Below, one piece after another: positions 1-8,798 of a DNA stretch of 64,000 nt. The notes under the pieces are model-generated. The model saw only the letters and a program-made list of their open reading frames with translations. It ran no database searches and was not told the DNA's origin. Source of the DNA: Marispirochaeta sp. GTDB taxonomy: Bacteria > Spirochaetota > Spirochaetia > JC444 > Marispirochaetaceae. The stretch's first letter is position 1, and each line of letters opens with the position of its first letter. The position numbers were made by a program, and so were the translations under genes. Where the stretch lies: the NCBI RefSeq assembly GCF_963668165.1, contig NZ_OY764209.1, positions 2,046,001-2,110,000 of the forward strand, read 5' to 3'.

Positions 1-82
1 GGCTTGAGTATCGGGAGAATAATAAAAAGTTTCAATCCCCGATAAATATTGATCTTTATTGTAAGAAATGTCGATAAAGAAT

Positions 83-110
83 TTGACAGAATAGATATTT
101 TGGCTATATA
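83..110 (+). promoter_or_regulatory. Promoter of the receiver/SBP/kinase operon
   Basis: A perfect -35 TTGACA at 83-88 is followed after 16 bases by TATATA at 105-110. The first gene starts at 124, with AAGGTG just before it. If this -10 is used, the transcript would begin around 117 and the leader would be only a few bases long, which would cut into the ribosome site. Inferred from sequence only. Confidence 0.5.
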
Positions 111-123
111 GTTAAGGTGATTT

Positions 124-516
124 ATGGACCAAAAACATGTGCTTATAGTTGAAGATGAATTTATTGTTGCCGTAGACCTGAGGGGGACCCTGGAACGGCG
201 GGGTTTCTCGGTAGCCGGGATCATTAACACAGGGATTGGAGCTGTGGAGTTTATCCGTAAAAACGGAAAGGCAGACTGCATATTGATGGATGTCAGCCTG
301 AAGGGAGAAATAACAGGTATTGAGGCTGCCGCTGAAATTCACAAAGAATGCCCCGTACCCGTTATCTTCCTGACCGCCCATAACACCCTTCCCGGTGTTC
401 AGGCTGGAATACAAGAGCCTCTCTGCAGGCTTGTTGCCAAGCCCTTCGATGAGCAAGAGCTTATCAGGGTAATTGAAACCTTGATCCAGGAGACAAGGTC
501 CGAATGTTATGAATAG
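124..516 (+). CDS. Stand-alone response regulator receiver protein
   Basis: A 130-residue protein made only of a receiver domain. The acidic pocket is E10-D11, the phospho-acceptor is D56 in LMDVSLKGE, the switch Thr is T84 in LTAHN, and the conserved Lys is K106 in AKPFDE. There is no DNA-binding or enzymatic output domain, so it should act by protein contact or as a phosphate relay. The VSLKGE(x)TGIEAA segment is typical of receivers that partner HisKA_2 kinases. Its stop overlaps the start of the substrate-binding protein gene by 8 bases, and a HisKA_2 kinase is third in the operon, making that kinase the likely partner. Confidence 0.88.
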   Translation: MDQKHVLIVEDEFIVAVDLRGTLERRGFSVAGIINTGIGAVEFIRKNGKADCILMDVSLKGEITGIEAAAEIHKECPVPVIFLTAHNTLPGVQAGIQEPLCRLVAKPFDEQELIRVIETLIQETRSECYE

Positions 517-1537
517 CAGAAATAGTCGGTATTTTTTCATTGCAATTTTTATTCTTCTCGCAGTACTTGCCGGGGGTGTATTTGCTCAAGAGGGCGGCCC
601 CGCACGGATTCTGCACATCATGAGCTATCATGCTCAGTGGCCCTGGAACAATGAACAGTTAGCCGGGTTCAGGGCAGGACTTGCAATTCCTGACGCGGAG
701 ATCAGAATTGTAGAGCTCGATGCAAAGCGTCAAAGCTCTCCGGAGCAGATTGAGGCAGCCGGGCGCTCGGCCTTGAAGATAATCTCTGAGTGGAAACCCG
801 ATCTGATTTATCTGAGCGACGATGACGCCCTGGATTATATGATAGCAAACTATCACCGGTCGGATATTCCTGTTGTTTTCAGTGGAATAAATGCCCCTGC
901 CGAGGCAATCCCCCAGTTCATGCGGGCCTGGACTACCGGTGTTCTTGAGATAGAGCATGCTCTGGCTTCCATACGGCTGCTTCAGGCCATACAGCCGGCT
1001 GTACGAAAGCTGGCGATTGTTACAGATGAGAGCTCCATGTGGGATCCCGTTGTACGAAGATTACGGGAAGTAGATGCCCAGCTTCCAGAAATTGAGATTG
1101 TCCGCTGGGATATTATCCGGAGTTTCGAGGAATACAAACGGAGAATTCTGGAGTATCAGAATACGGTTGATGCAATAGGCCTTCTGGGGATATTCCTGTT
1201 TAAAGACATGGCCGGTTCCAATGTCTCCTACACCGATGTGCTGCGCTGGACTGCAGAGAACAGCAATTTACCGGACTTTACCTACTGGAAGGATAGAATC
1301 CAGTACGGGACCCTCTGTTCAGTAACGGTTTCAGGTTATGAGCAGGGGATCGTAGCCGGACGCAAGGCCCGGGAAATTTTACTGGGGAACAGGTCCCCGG
1401 AGGATATCCCAATCAACGCGACTCTTAAGGGCGAACCGGTGATCAGTCTGGCAAGAGCCAGGTCCCTGGGAATATCCTTACGAAGCGATCTGCTGTTATC
1501 GTCGGAGATTTTTACCGATTATGCCTGGAATGACTAA
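509..1537 (+). CDS. Exported ABC-type substrate-binding protein (sensor accessory)
   Basis: This 342-residue protein has a hydrophobic N-terminus (about residues 7-26) ending in VFAQ, consistent with signal peptidase I cleavage. The rest resembles the periplasmic-binding-like family of ABC substrate-binding proteins (PF04392 type), with two alpha/beta lobes; the ligand is unknown. No ABC permease or ATPase is nearby. It lies between a receiver gene (8-base overlap) and a membrane histidine kinase gene (17-base overlap), so it more likely presents a ligand to the kinase than feeds a transporter. That role is inferred from context. Confidence 0.72.
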   Translation: MNSRNSRYFFIAIFILLAVLAGGVFAQEGGPARILHIMSYHAQWPWNNEQLAGFRAGLAIPDAEIRIVELDAKRQSSPEQIEAAGRSALKIISEWKPDLIYLSDDDALDYMIANYHRSDIPVVFSGINAPAEAIPQFMRAWTTGVLEIEHALASIRLLQAIQPAVRKLAIVTDESSMWDPVVRRLREVDAQLPEIEIVRWDIIRSFEEYKRRILEYQNTVDAIGLLGIFLFKDMAGSNVSYTDVLRWTAENSNLPDFTYWKDRIQYGTLCSVTVSGYEQGIVAGRKAREILLGNRSPEDIPINATLKGEPVISLARARSLGISLRSDLLLSSEIFTDYAWND

Positions 1538-3023
1538 GAGTCTTCTGGATATTTCCCGGGGTGTACGCTTCAAGATTGTTATTATCACCGTCCTTGTGCT
1601 TGTATCCACCCTTACTGCTTCCTCTGTTTTAATGAATCGTCTTTATGTAACAACCTACAAAGACGCTCTCCTGCTGGAAGGCACAGGAATTACCCGTAAT
1701 TTGAGGAATCAGCTGGAGAGGATCCTGGGATTTGAAATACAACTTAATGAGATTGTCGGTTTTGAGGGGCAGTGCAACGAGGCCGTAGCTGATCAAAATA
1801 TGCTGGATTTTGCCCTTGTAGCCGATACCCTGGGGAACGTAATTTTTCACAGTGATTCATATACAAACGGATCCTTCATTACTCCTCCCGGTATCTATGG
1901 TCTGAATTATGAAGATCCTGTTGTTGAAGCTGTATCGATTGCAGGCCGGGATGTGTGGACCCTGAGTCTGTCGTCGACGGACCAGTTTGGGCGTATCCAG
2001 GCATGGGTCCAGGTAGGCCTGCCGCAAAAACTCTTGTCTGAAAGAGTGTATCCCATACGATATACTTCATTTCTGATTAATCTTGGTGCTTCCATTTTTG
2101 CGGCGATAGCCTCCTGGGTAATGCTGGGAAGTTCGGTGACACGGCAGCTGACACGGCTGACAAGGACAGTAGAGTATATAGAAGAGCATGGACCGAATTC
2201 CGCGGAGATGATAGAGAACCCTTCCGGAGACGAGATCGGCAGACTTTCCAGGTCTTTTAACCGTATGGTCCAGACAATACGAAGAAACAATCAGGAGCTG
2301 ACTTCCAACGCTGTAATGCTGGAAGAAAAGGTCAAGGAGAGGACCGCCGATCTGCTGGCAGAGATCGAAGAGCGAAAACGAGCTGAAGAACTGATCAGCG
2401 CGGCATTAAAGGAAAAGGAGATCCTGATTAAGGAGATTCACCACCGGGTCAAAAATAACCTTCAGGTTATCTCAAGTCTCCTGAGACTGCAGTCATCGAG
2501 TCTCAAGGATGAGAACTCCCGGGCGGCTTTGCAGGAAAGCAAGAACAGGGTACGGGCAATGGCCCTGATCCATGAAAAGCTGTATCAATCTGAAAAGCTG
2601 GACAGGATAAACTTTCAGGAATATGCCACGACTCTGGTAAACGATCTGTTTCAAGTCTACCGGACTGCGCCCGGCCGTTGGATTACTCCGGACATACGCA
2701 TTGAAGAGGTACCCCTTGATATAGATACCGCGATTCCCTGCGGGTTAATCCTGAATGAACTGGTCTCCAACTCCCTTAAGTATGCTTTTCCGGACGGCGG
2801 GGGCATAGTGAGTATTGTATTTGAAACGAGGGCAGATCAGTGTCAGCTTATAGTTGCTGACAACGGCAAAGGGTTTCCATCGGATTTCAACCCCGAATCT
2901 ACAGTTTCTCTTGGTCTGCGGCTGGTAAAGGGGCTGGTGGAAGATCAGCTCGACGGAAGCATTTCGTTCGAAAACCAACAGGGTACAAAGATCCAGATAG
3001 CTTTTCCCTGTAAAGGAGAATAA
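1521..3023 (+). CDS. Membrane sensor histidine kinase, HisKA_2 type
   Basis: A 500-residue kinase. TM1 (about 16-38) and TM2 (about 178-200) flank a periplasmic domain of about 140 residues. A HAMP linker and coiled coil follow, then the HisKA_2 dimerisation box with H307 in EIHHRVKNNLQ. The ATPase has the N-box NELVSNSLKYAF (about 412), G1 DNGKGF and a GLRLVKGL segment, so it looks catalytically complete. The start at 1521 overlaps the substrate-binding gene; an in-frame ATG at 1530 is also possible. The periplasmic domain is a natural docking site for that binding protein, and the receiver at 124-516 is the probable phosphate acceptor. Confidence 0.88.
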   Translation: MPGMTKSLLDISRGVRFKIVIITVLVLVSTLTASSVLMNRLYVTTYKDALLLEGTGITRNLRNQLERILGFEIQLNEIVGFEGQCNEAVADQNMLDFALVADTLGNVIFHSDSYTNGSFITPPGIYGLNYEDPVVEAVSIAGRDVWTLSLSSTDQFGRIQAWVQVGLPQKLLSERVYPIRYTSFLINLGASIFAAIASWVMLGSSVTRQLTRLTRTVEYIEEHGPNSAEMIENPSGDEIGRLSRSFNRMVQTIRRNNQELTSNAVMLEEKVKERTADLLAEIEERKRAEELISAALKEKEILIKEIHHRVKNNLQVISSLLRLQSSSLKDENSRAALQESKNRVRAMALIHEKLYQSEKLDRINFQEYATTLVNDLFQVYRTAPGRWITPDIRIEEVPLDIDTAIPCGLILNELVSNSLKYAFPDGGGIVSIVFETRADQCQLIVADNGKGFPSDFNPESTVSLGLRLVKGLVEDQLDGSISFENQQGTKIQIAFPCKGE

Positions 3024-3052
3024 AAAAACCCGCCGTTACAGGCGGGTTTTTT
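3024..3052 (+). terminator. Rho-independent terminator after the kinase operon
   Basis: An inverted repeat AACCCGCC/GGCGGGTT with a 6-base loop is followed by a T-run, and an A-run precedes it. It begins right after the kinase stop codon. The flanking A and T tracts could also let it end transcripts arriving from the opposite strand. Confidence 0.9.
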
Positions 3053-3068
3053 ATTTCCGTAATCCAGC

Positions 3069-3437
3069 CTATTTCGCTGTGATCTCTATTTTTCGGGGTT
3101 TCTGGGACTCCTTAACTCCAAGTTTGAGATTAAGGATGCCGTTCTTCAGGGAGGCGTCAATCTTGTTCCGGTCAATGGTCTCATCGATGGTGTACACCTG
3201 ATAGAAATCTGCTTCCCGGATCTCGTGCATCAAATACTCTCCGCCCTGGGGCCGTTTTACGTCCCGCATTCCCCGAATCTCCAGCTGATCACCGTCGATA
3301 TTAACACTGAGCCCGTCTTTTGTAACACCGGGCATCTCAAGTTTCAGGGTAATCTCGCCCTCTTTTTCGAGTACATCGCAGCATGCCCGTACGGCTGGCC
3401 GGGTTTCCATTCTTTTCTCAATACTTTTGTCTGCCAT
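3069..3437 (-). CDS. Small heat-shock protein, Hsp20/alpha-crystallin family
   Basis: A 122-residue protein with an alpha-crystallin domain spanning about residues 18-115. The conserved end of the domain appears as LKNGILNLKLG, equivalent to the family's A-x-x-x-G-v-L motif, followed by KIEITAK. ATP-independent holdase chaperones of this family bind unfolding proteins and assemble as oligomers. Both flanking extensions are short, and no I-x-I tail motif is obvious beyond KIEI. It is second in a two-gene Hsp20 unit, 16 bases after the longer paralogue, so the two may form mixed oligomers. Confidence 0.9.
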   Translation of the reverse strand: MADKSIEKRMETRPAVRACCDVLEKEGEITLKLEMPGVTKDGLSVNIDGDQLEIRGMRDVKRPQGGEYLMHEIREADFYQVYTIDETIDRNKIDASLKNGILNLKLGVKESQKPRKIEITAK

Positions 3438-3453
3438 AATACGCCTCCTTTTC

Positions 3454-3909
3454 TTATTGTACCTTGATTGAGATCTGCTTAGGTTTAGCCTCTTCTTTCT
3501 TGGGCAGGGTCAGTGTCAGAATACCGTTCTCAAGAACCGCGTCCGCCTTTTTGTCTCCGTCTACCGTCTGGGGCAGGGATATTGTCCTCTGAAAGGTCCC
3601 GCTCCAGGATTCCTGCCTGTAAACCTTCTCCTTGTCCTTTTCTTTGTCCGCAGAACGTTCTCCCTTAATGGTCAGTACGTTTCCGGTTAAGGACAGCGCA
3701 ATGTCCTTCTGTTCGATACCAGGAAGCTCACACATCACAGTAAAGCTGTCCTGTCCCTCAATGACGTCGAGTGCGGGAGATACATGGCGGTCGAAGAGGC
3801 CGCGGTTACCACTGCTCTGATCATAATCAAAGAGATCATTAATCTCGTCACGGAGCCGTTCGAATTCCCGCCACGGATCGATTGAATTGCGATATCGTAC
3901 AAGTGCCAT
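3454..3909 (-). CDS. Small heat-shock protein, Hsp20 family (first of tandem pair)
   Basis: A 151-residue Hsp20. The N-terminal region carries DPWREFERLRDEIN, typical of class A bacterial Hsp20s. The alpha-crystallin domain (about 45-140) ends in VLENGILTLTLPK, and the tail KQISIKV contains the I-x-I-type anchor used for oligomerisation. AGGAGGTAGAGT precedes the ATG. A plausible promoter reads in from 3942-3970. No CIRCE element (TTAGCACTC-N9-GAGTGCTAA) was seen upstream, so HrcA control is not supported. Confidence 0.92.
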   Translation of the reverse strand: MALVRYRNSIDPWREFERLRDEINDLFDYDQSSGNRGLFDRHVSPALDVIEGQDSFTVMCELPGIEQKDIALSLTGNVLTIKGERSADKEKDKEKVYRQESWSGTFQRTISLPQTVDGDKKADAVLENGILTLTLPKKEEAKPKQISIKVQ

Positions 3910-3941
3910 ACTCTACCTCCTCTTGCAGATTGGTGTTTCTC

Positions 3942-3970
3942 TATAAATAATTATGCAAATTCTATGCCAA
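3942..3970 (-). promoter_or_regulatory. Probable promoter of the hsp20 pair
   Basis: Read on the minus strand, TTGGCA (3970-3965) and TTTATA (3947-3942) are separated by 17 bases, about 35 bases upstream of the hsp20 ATG. The match to the housekeeping consensus is moderate. No heat-shock operator could be recognised. Confidence 0.4.
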
Positions 3971-4123
3971 GTTTTCTTGCGGATTGTAAATCTTTGTATT
4001 ATAGCAATTTAACAATTCCTTGTCTCCGGTGTAATTTCTTCGGCTAAGAGCAGGTGGGCAAAATTTCTTCATTTCCCCCCAAAGGGGTACTCCTCTGCGT
4101 GTCATTATGACTCAATTGCCCTC

Positions 4124-4151
4124 TTGACGATTGGGTCTGAAAGGGTAAAAT
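4124..4151 (+). promoter_or_regulatory. Promoter of J-domain gene, leaderless arrangement
   Basis: TTGACG (4124-4129), a 16-base spacer and TAAAAT (4146-4151). The ATG at 4159 lies only 7 bases after the -10, where transcription would normally begin. There is no separate Shine-Dalgarno; the only purine run (about 4140-4145) overlaps the promoter itself. Confidence 0.55.
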
Positions 4152-4158
4152 TTACCAT

Positions 4159-4695
4159 ATGGCCGAGATTCCGAATTACTATCGCTCTCTTGGACTGGAT
4201 TCTCATGCCTCGGAGAAAGAAATACGCAGCGCCTACAGGCGCAAAGTCAAGGATTGTCATCCCGATGTAAGCGCATATCCCGGAGAGACCGGCTCATTCC
4301 GTGCCGCCCGTGAGGCATACGAAGTCTTGAGTGATCCCGCGCGGCGTAAGGCGTACGATGCCGAACGGCAGCAGGAAACCGCAAAAACCGGACTGCGACA
4401 GCCTCAGCAGGCTGTCCGGACCCCGGACCCGTACGGGGATATTGAACTTGTTTTAAACCCCGATGAGGCCGCCAGAGGCGGGCGTTTCCGTATTCCCCTG
4501 CAGGACAGCGGCTGCTTCTTCTGTTCCTCCTTCCGAGGGTTCTCTTCCGGGTTGTGTCCCTTCTGCGGCTCGAGTTTCGATGGGGCTGCCGACGCTGTCC
4601 TTGATCTTCCCCCGGGGATTGCCCATGGGACCAGTTTTGTGCTGGACGACGGGACCCGCAGTATCCTTATTTCGGTTCTGGTAGAAGAATACTGA
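4159..4695 (+). CDS. Short J-domain co-chaperone with C-terminal zinc ribbon
   Basis: A 178-residue protein. An N-terminal J domain (about 6-68) carries the HPD tripeptide at residues 34-36, which in this family stimulates the ATPase of a DnaK-type Hsp70. After a Gln/Pro-rich linker there is a small domain with two CxxC pairs (C119/C122 and C133/C136), likely a zinc ribbon, then LPPGIAHGT, reminiscent of a DnaJ C-terminal domain strand. The full DnaJ layout (Gly/Phe region, four zinc repeats) is absent. It is divergent from the hsp20 pair, which suggests shared stress biology. Its exact Hsp70 partner is unknown. Confidence 0.8.
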   Translation: MAEIPNYYRSLGLDSHASEKEIRSAYRRKVKDCHPDVSAYPGETGSFRAAREAYEVLSDPARRKAYDAERQQETAKTGLRQPQQAVRTPDPYGDIELVLNPDEAARGGRFRIPLQDSGCFFCSSFRGFSSGLCPFCGSSFDGAADAVLDLPPGIAHGTSFVLDDGTRSILISVLVEEY

Positions 4696-4712
4696 GCAGT
4701 TTAACCAAGCTT

Positions 4713-7700
4713 CTACAGCATCTCCTCTATTTGTCGTATACGTTTATCAAGACGCTGGGGGCTGATCTTCATCCTGGTGCCAAGCTCCTGGGCAAAGAGC
4801 TGTATCTTGAACTCCTCAAGAGCCCAGCGGTATTCCTTCAGGGCCTGGCGCTTTGCAAAACTCATGCCGCCTCTTTCTTTAAAGCTGTCTCTGGTTTCTT
4901 TGTACCAGCTAAGGTAAGGGATGAGCTCGTTGGCTTTGTCGGCATCCGCCGCCGGATTAACAGCACCTTTCTCTATGCGGGTCTTCAAGGCCCGCAGAAA
5001 ACGGGGTATCTCTTTCAGCTCCTCTTTGCCGTAGAGCCGGTAGAACTCTTTTGGGACCAGGTTCTCGAGCTCCCTGCGCCGTATCGCAAGGAATTTTCTG
5101 ACTCCCCTGCGGGACCCCTCCTGCTCCTCCAGCTTCCCGATGGTCTGCCGTACCTCGGCGTACTCATCGAGGACCCGTAAAACAGGCTGATACAGCTCCT
5201 TCATCTCCGAGTAAAGCCGCGGTTTTATCCACTCTGAGAACTCCCGGTATTCAGTACTGCTGCGGATGCCGCGGCGGAAAATCCTTCTTGTCAGTGCCCG
5301 CCAGACCCCGTCGTTAAAGGGCTCCAGCCCGCCGAAGGGCAGGACCGTGAACTGGTAATCCCTGCCCAGCATGAACTCATGACGGAAGGTTTTCAAAATA
5401 TCCGCGAAGGAGCGGTACATCAGCAGGGCGACCCCGTCGGGATGAATCCCGGCTGCTTCATCGGCGCTCAGGTAGAGGCGCAGAGCCACTTTGTTATCCT
5501 CCGGGGTGAGGGCCGGAAAAGCGGGGAGGCCGTCGTCCCCTTCCACGCGCTCCGGGATCTCGTCGAAGTCCCACATACGCAGCTCCTCGATCTCCCAGGA
5601 ACGTTTCAAGAGTTCCAGACTGCCGGACAGATGTTTCGAAGGACCCGCAGAGGTCAGGACCTCCGTGTTTCGTCCTTCTGTCAGGTGTTTGCCTCTGGCA
5701 TCGACAACAGTAAAGCGCATTTTTAAATGGGGCGGCAGGGACTCCTCGTCCCAGGCTGATTCGGGAATCAGAAAACCGAACTCCTCCTGAATATGGCGGC
5801 TCAAGACTACAACGAGGCGCTCCCGTGTTTTCCGGGGAATGTTCTGCGCCACTCTTTTCGCACTGTCGGAAACCGGGGCAAGGCGCCGGCGGTACTCCTT
5901 TGGAAGTCCTTTCATAAGGGCGGTGATCTTTTCCTCAAAAAGACCCGGCACCAGCCAGTCAAAAACCGGAGTTGTCAGATCCCGGCTGATACGTTCGGGT
6001 ATCAGGGCGGTCACACCGTCCTCCGGACGCTGAGGGTCGAATACATATTCCAGGTCTATGCGGTGTCCGTCTATCATTGTCTCCGAGGGAAATCGCTCGA
6101 GAATCTCGCCGTCCGGGTTATAGAGCATTATATCCTCACGGGAGAGTTCCAGTGATTTTTGTCCTTCCGGAAGGTGGCTGATATGTTCTTCGAGGTTCTT
6201 GAAATCGTAGAAGCTGTCTGGGATCCTCTCCCGGTAGAACCGGAAAAGTTCCTCTTCGCCGCAAAAAATGTCCCGGCGCCGCAGCTTCTCCTCCAGTTTA
6301 AGCACCCCCTGCAGGGTATCACGGTTTTTTTTCAGTACCGGGAGCCGGCGATGGATACGGCGGAAGTCGTAACGCCCCTCCATAATGCCTTCCCTGATAA
6401 AGATATCCGAAGCCTCTTTCGGCGCGATCTTGCCGTAAGCTACATTCCGGCCAGGGTTTATCAGCAGTCCGTACAGCCGGACCTGTTCGACTGCTGTCAC
6501 CTCCATCTGTTTTTCCGACCAGACGGCACCGTGATAACTGTAGCTGCACTGTCCGGTAGCAATCCGCTCCAGCCATTCCGGCTCAATGGCAGCGCAGGTT
6601 CGGGCAAAGAGTCTGCTTGTGCGGACCATCTCCGCCGCCACCAGCCAGCGGGGACCGTTTCCAAAAAGTCCGGATCCAGGAAAGATCATTGCCTCCCGGT
6701 TTCTGGCAGCGGAATAAATGTTCTTTTCCTTCTTTTCCGCGATGTTGGACAGAAGTCCGGTCAGAAAAGAGATGTGCAGGGCCGTGTACCAGGGGGAAGG
6801 TTCTCCCTTTTTTTCCGCCTTTTTACTCAGGTGGGGAACTTTTATCTCGTAGCCCTGCTCCTTCAGCAGCGAGGTAACCTGAAGGTGAATATCCCGCCAT
6901 TCCTTCATGCGGCGGTAACTCAGGTAATTCTGGCTGCAGTACTTGCGCATTCTTCCCTGACTTCGTACCTGCCGCCACACCTGATGATATTCTTCCCATA
7001 TGTTGAGCAGGCTGACAAAGTCCGATTCGGTGTCCAGAAACTTTTTGTGGGCTGAATCAGCCTTGTCTTCTTCTCCCTGGGGCCGGTCTCTTGGATCCTG
7101 GATTGTCAGAACCGATACGATCACCGCGGCATCCCGCAGGACCCCCTGTTCGGCGGCCTCGATCAGCATTCTGGAGAAGCGCGGGTCCAGGGGCAGCCGG
7201 GCCATCAGCCGTCCGTATTTGGTAAGCCGCAGGTCTCCGCACCTGTCCCTGTCTACAGCCCCGAGCTCCCGCAGCATGCCGATTCCGTCGCTTAAATGGC
7301 GGGTCGAGGGCTTGTCGATAAAGGGGAACTTTTCTACATCCCCCAGATGCAGCGAAACCATGCGCAGAATTACATCCGCCAGGTTGTCCCTGAGGATTTC
7401 CGGCTTGGTGAACTCCTCCCGGCTCAGGTAGTCCTCTTCCGGATACAGGCGAATACAAACACCCGGGCTGACCCGACCGGCCCGGCCTTTTCGTTGATCC
7501 GCCGAGGAACGGGAGACCGGTGAAACAGGCAGGGCGGTGGTCCGGGATGCCGGAGAGTAGGTTGATATACGGGCCAGTCCTGTATCAACCACATAGACAA
7601 TCCCCGGAATGGTTATAGAAGTTTCGGCGACATTCGTAGCTACCACGACTTTACGGCCCGCGTGGGAGGCGAAAATTCTGTGCTGCGCGGCCGAGGTGAG

Positions 7701-8654
7701 CCGGGCAAAGAGGGGCAGGACTGTAAACGAGGACAGTCCCAGGCGGTCGATCCCGTCGCAGGTTTCCCGGATGTCCGCCTCGGTGGGCATGAAAACAAGA
7801 ATGTCTCCGTCCCTGCTCGTACGGCAGATGTTTTCTACCGCGGAAACAGCCTGTTCCACATAGGACAGATCCTCACCGGCGCCTGTCTGGGACTGGTATA
7901 TTAATTCTACAGGGTAGGTTCTGCCTGATACCTCGAAAATGGGGGCCTTATCGAAGGCGGCGGAGAACTTTTCCGTATCTATGGTGGCGGAGGTTATAAT
8001 CAGCTTAAGGTCCCTGCGTTTTTTCAGGAGTTTTCGGAGTATACCAAGGATCAGATCGATATTGAGGCTTCGCTCGTGGGCCTCGTCGATTATCAGTGTG
8101 TCGTAGCGGTTCAGAAAGCGGTCCGACTGGGTTTCCGCCAGGAGGATCCCGTCGGTCATGAACTTTATATAGGCATCATCGGCCCCTGCTTCCTGGAAGC
8201 GGATCCTGCTGGAGACCCACTTCCGCTCCCCGTCGCCGAGTTCCTCGGCGACCCTGGATGCCAGGCTCAAGGCGGCAATTCGCCTGGGCTGGGTGCAGCC
8301 GATCTGACCGTCGACTCCCCTGCCGGCTTCCAGGCACATCTTGGGGATCTGGGTCGATTTCCCGGAGCCTGTTTCTCCTGAGAGGATGATAACCTGATGC
8401 TCCTTTATCGCGGAAACGATCTCGTCTTTGCGTACCGTAATGGGCAGCTCTTCCGGATAGGCCGGGGAGGGGAGCTTTTCTGCCCGCAGACGGCGGCGTT
8501 CTACTGACTCGAGTATCGTTATCGCGGTACTTTCCAGACGCTGCGGATTCTTTTCCGCCCCGGATAACTGTCGGGAGAGGCGGTGTCTCTCTGAGCCCAT
8601 GGTATGGAGCAGGAGGTGTTTGAGTTTTCCGGGATCGGTTTGAGATTCTGTCAT
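4713..8654 (-). CDS. hrpA: ATP-dependent RNA helicase HrpA
   Basis: This 1313-residue DEAH-box helicase has the full length expected of HrpA. Walker A is GETGSGKST (about residues 95-103), the DEAH box is IIDEAHERS, motif III is SAT, motif V is ATNVAETS, and motif VI is QRKGRAGR. Helicase-associated and OB-fold regions follow, then the long C-terminal DUF3418-type region specific to HrpA. In E. coli HrpA resolves stalled ribosomes and processes some mRNAs. It is a single-gene unit, convergent with the J-domain gene. A perfect TTGACA lies 33 bases upstream. Confidence 0.95.
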   Translation of the reverse strand: MTESQTDPGKLKHLLLHTMGSERHRLSRQLSGAEKNPQRLESTAITILESVERRRLRAEKLPSPAYPEELPITVRKDEIVSAIKEHQVIILSGETGSGKSTQIPKMCLEAGRGVDGQIGCTQPRRIAALSLASRVAEELGDGERKWVSSRIRFQEAGADDAYIKFMTDGILLAETQSDRFLNRYDTLIIDEAHERSLNIDLILGILRKLLKKRRDLKLIITSATIDTEKFSAAFDKAPIFEVSGRTYPVELIYQSQTGAGEDLSYVEQAVSAVENICRTSRDGDILVFMPTEADIRETCDGIDRLGLSSFTVLPLFARLTSAAQHRIFASHAGRKVVVATNVAETSITIPGIVYVVDTGLARISTYSPASRTTALPVSPVSRSSADQRKGRAGRVSPGVCIRLYPEEDYLSREEFTKPEILRDNLADVILRMVSLHLGDVEKFPFIDKPSTRHLSDGIGMLRELGAVDRDRCGDLRLTKYGRLMARLPLDPRFSRMLIEAAEQGVLRDAAVIVSVLTIQDPRDRPQGEEDKADSAHKKFLDTESDFVSLLNIWEEYHQVWRQVRSQGRMRKYCSQNYLSYRRMKEWRDIHLQVTSLLKEQGYEIKVPHLSKKAEKKGEPSPWYTALHISFLTGLLSNIAEKKEKNIYSAARNREAMIFPGSGLFGNGPRWLVAAEMVRTSRLFARTCAAIEPEWLERIATGQCSYSYHGAVWSEKQMEVTAVEQVRLYGLLINPGRNVAYGKIAPKEASDIFIREGIMEGRYDFRRIHRRLPVLKKNRDTLQGVLKLEEKLRRRDIFCGEEELFRFYRERIPDSFYDFKNLEEHISHLPEGQKSLELSREDIMLYNPDGEILERFPSETMIDGHRIDLEYVFDPQRPEDGVTALIPERISRDLTTPVFDWLVPGLFEEKITALMKGLPKEYRRRLAPVSDSAKRVAQNIPRKTRERLVVVLSRHIQEEFGFLIPESAWDEESLPPHLKMRFTVVDARGKHLTEGRNTEVLTSAGPSKHLSGSLELLKRSWEIEELRMWDFDEIPERVEGDDGLPAFPALTPEDNKVALRLYLSADEAAGIHPDGVALLMYRSFADILKTFRHEFMLGRDYQFTVLPFGGLEPFNDGVWRALTRRIFRRGIRSSTEYREFSEWIKPRLYSEMKELYQPVLRVLDEYAEVRQTIGKLEEQEGSRRGVRKFLAIRRRELENLVPKEFYRLYGKEELKEIPRFLRALKTRIEKGAVNPAADADKANELIPYLSWYKETRDSFKERGGMSFAKRQALKEYRWALEEFKIQLFAQELGTRMKISPQRLDKRIRQIEEML

Positions 8655-8663
8655 GGCCCGTAA

Positions 8664-8692
8664 CTAGATCAGGTTCGGCAGAAAAGTGTCAA
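8664..8692 (-). promoter_or_regulatory. Possible hrpA promoter
   Basis: On the minus strand TTGACA (8692-8687) is a perfect -35. At 17 bases spacing the -10 position holds ATCTAG (8669-8664), a poor match, 9 bases before the ATG. No Shine-Dalgarno is visible, so initiation with a very short leader is possible. Confidence 0.35.
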
Positions 8693-8798
8693 GTCCCAGG
8701 AAAGAAGAGAAAAAGAAGCTTAACCGTTTTCTATCAAAAAAATAATAAGTTCCTGATCATTCTGAATTAACATCTCCATAAAACTTGCGGAGGGATAT

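Noticed and set aside
3910-4158. CIRCE or other heat-shock operator between hsp20 and the J-domain gene
   Set aside because: I looked for TTAGCACTC-N9-GAGTGCTAA and close variants and found none.
6159-7055. 298-codon plus-strand open frame opposite hrpA
   Set aside because: It lies wholly inside the well-supported HrpA gene, is rich in Arg, Pro and Ser as antisense frames usually are, and shows no domain or ribosome site.
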